Assembly: GCA_022866005.1 (NCBI GenBank)
Contig: JALHTV010000015.1
Coordinates: 1-8,975 of the forward strand
Source: Phycisphaerae bacterium
GTDB taxonomy: Bacteria; Planctomycetota; Phycisphaerae; SM23-33
Length of the DNA stretch: 8,975 nt
Reading direction: 5' to 3'
Each line of letters opens with the position of its first letter. Positions within the stretch are counted from its first letter, which is position 1. The notes beneath the pieces are model-generated. The model did not search any database, was not told the origin of the DNA, and saw only the letters and a program-made list of their open reading frames with translations. The translations under genes and the position numbers were made by a program. Of this stretch, positions 8,314 through 8,975 are shown piece after piece.

Positions 8314-8341
8314 GGAGAGCGTTATATATGGAAGGCTCTCC
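8314..8341. repeat. 7-bp inverted repeat around an AT-rich core
   Basis: GGAGAGC and GCTCTCC are perfect 7-base arms separated by 14 bases containing TTATATAT, an AT-rich island in GC-rich surroundings. Centred about 228 bases before the predicted GH35 start, it lies at a distance where remote enhancer sites of sigma-54 promoters are found. An alternative is a start region for another transcript. Confidence 0.35.
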
Positions 8342-8387
8342 GGCCGGCCTGTGGGGCCACGCCCGGAGGCGCATAACCGGTACTTAT

Positions 8388-8421
8388 CCCAGGCCCCGGG
8401 GGCATGACCGATAGGCCTGGG
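8388..8421 (-). repeat. 8-bp inverted repeat after the oxidoreductase gene, possible terminator hairpin
   Basis: CCCAGGCC and GGCCTGGG are perfect 8-base arms with an 18-base loop, beginning 40 bases after the oxidoreductase stop codon. It would form a strong RNA hairpin at the 3' end of that transcript. A T-run (ATTTTTCTC on the minus strand) lies before the hairpin rather than after it, so it is not a standard intrinsic terminator; it may stabilise the 3' end. Confidence 0.35.
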
Positions 8422-8461
8422 GGCAGAGAAAAATGCCTGGAAGGGGGGATCGGCTTGAGGT

Positions 8462-8975
8462 CTAGCGCACTGACAGGGGGAGCTTGACCGATCGGCCGAG
8501 GCGGTGGGACTTGTACAGGCCCTGGAGGGCAGCGATGACGCAGCGGCTTTGCTGGGGCGGCACGGGCACCGGTGTCTGGTGCAGGATGGCCTGGGTGAAC
8601 AGGCGAATCTCGGCCTGGTAGGGCGTTTCCTTGGGCTCGCGGAGGGCGATCTGGGTGTGGACGTAGTCGTGGCGGGTGTGCTCAAGGTACTCGCAGCCGG
8701 GCCAGCTCGCCCCGGCCTGGGTGCCAAACAGGTCCAGGCGGTACTCCTCCCGGGCCTTGGTGTTGAGCATCCAACTGCACTCCAGCACCAGGGCGGCGCC
8801 ATTGGCGAACCGCACCAGCGCGGCAGCGAAGTCCTCCACGTCCATGCGCTTCTTGTCGTAGCAGCCCCATTCCCACTCGCTCCAGCTGGCACGCTGGCGG
8901 GCGAGCTTGTTGACGGCCAGGCCGTCGACCGAGACGGGGTGGAAGTTGTCCATCAGGTGCATCGCAATGTCCAAC
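8462..8975 (-). CDS. Gfo/Idh/MocA-family oxidoreductase, C-terminal part (gene runs off the window)
   Basis: Only the last 170 or so residues are present; the NAD(P)-binding Rossmann half lies beyond the right edge. The visible part starts within LDIAMHLMDN, the family's D-x-x-x-H-x-x-D substrate-site motif at the start of the C-terminal domain. It continues with RMDVEDFAAALVRFANGAALVLECSW, the typical beta-sheet segment (EDFxxAxxRFxNGA). The end, ATQ-type helix IRLFTQAILHQTPVPVPPQQSRCVIAALQGLYKSHRLGRSVKLP, matches the conserved tail in which an Ala/Leu helix precedes a G-R/K-x-V/I strand. The first in-frame ATG in the window is internal, so no start is assigned. Such enzymes oxidise or reduce sugars, inositols or similar polyols; the substrate cannot be told. 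It reads toward the GH35 gene, but the 390-base gap with its own promoter argues for separate transcription. Confidence 0.87.
   Translation of the reverse strand, partial: LDIAMHLMDNFHPVSVDGLAVNKLARQRASWSEWEWGCYDKKRMDVEDFAAALVRFANGAALVLECSWMLNTKAREEYRLDLFGTQAGASWPGCEYLEHTRHDYVHTQIALREPKETPYQAEIRLFTQAILHQTPVPVPPQQSRCVIAALQGLYKSHRLGRSVKLPLSVR

Larger units (their letters stand above)
8072..8461. other. 390-base regulatory gap between oxidoreductase and beta-galactosidase genes
   Basis: No credible protein or tRNA gene is visible. The gap holds a sigma-54 promoter and three separate inverted repeats (8152-8179, 8314-8341, 8388-8421), listed individually. An 82-codon open frame on the minus strand (8126-8374) has no recognisable features, an unlikely composition rich in Arg, Pro and Ser, and overlaps two of these repeats, so I do not call it a gene. 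Confidence 0.6.

Noticed and set aside
8126..8374. 82-codon open frame on the minus strand in the GH35 upstream gap
   Set aside because: No recognisable family, unlikely composition, and it overlaps two inverted repeats and ends near the sigma-54 promoter; more probably regulatory DNA.
8720..8975. Internal ATG/TTG codons near the right edge as possible starts of a complete small gene
   Set aside because: The homologous domain begins mid-motif (LDIAMHLMD) at the edge, so the gene clearly continues beyond the window and these are internal codons.

Overview
The window is GC-rich bacterial chromosome (non-coding gaps included) in which every supported gene lies on the minus strand, so the biological reading order runs from the right end to the left. 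The contents are a housekeeping cluster for replication, recombination and secretion, preceded by a carbohydrate-use pair. High GC, a large-type signal recognition particle (SRP) RNA with an Alu domain, a sigma-54 gene, a signal-less GH35 beta-galactosidase and a Gfo/Idh/MocA oxidoreductase would fit Planctomycetota (for example Phycisphaerae) or a relative in the PVC group. That placement is inference from gene content only; there is no rRNA or other strong marker here.

Right part (8975 to 5411): the C-terminal 170 or so residues of a Gfo/Idh/MocA-type oxidoreductase run in from beyond the window edge. A 390-base gap follows, with no gene but three inverted repeats and a textbook sigma-54 (-24/-12) promoter placed 40 bases before the start of an 886-residue GH35 beta-galactosidase. 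The enzyme keeps both catalytic glutamates (E158, E231) and C-terminal jelly-roll domains.

Middle part (5410 to 4376): a sigma-70-type promoter and good Shine-Dalgarno site drive a 101-residue HU/IHF-family DNA-bending protein. After a 254-base gap comes a sigma-70-type promoter whose predicted start coincides with the 5' end of a roughly 292-nt large SRP RNA. This RNA has both the S domain (GGAAGGAAGCAGCC core) and an Alu domain closed by an 8-bp stem. The Alu domain carries an additional GNRA-capped hairpin that I do not recall in the Bacillus subtilis RNA.

Left part (4375 to 1): dnaX, ebfC/ybaB and recR follow the SRP RNA closely in the same direction, the order known from Bacillus (scr-dnaX-yaaK-recR). 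ebfC and recR overlap by 4 bases. rpoN (sigma-54) comes next, 114 bases after recR, with its own sigma-70-like promoter so close to the start codon that the mRNA may be almost leaderless.

The most notable link is that the window encodes sigma-54 itself and also carries a near-perfect sigma-54 promoter in front of the beta-galactosidase gene, with a 9-bp inverted repeat just upstream as a candidate activator site. That suggests sugar catabolism under sigma-54 plus enhancer-binding-protein control. I found no CRISPR array, insertion sequence, prophage, tRNA or defence system.
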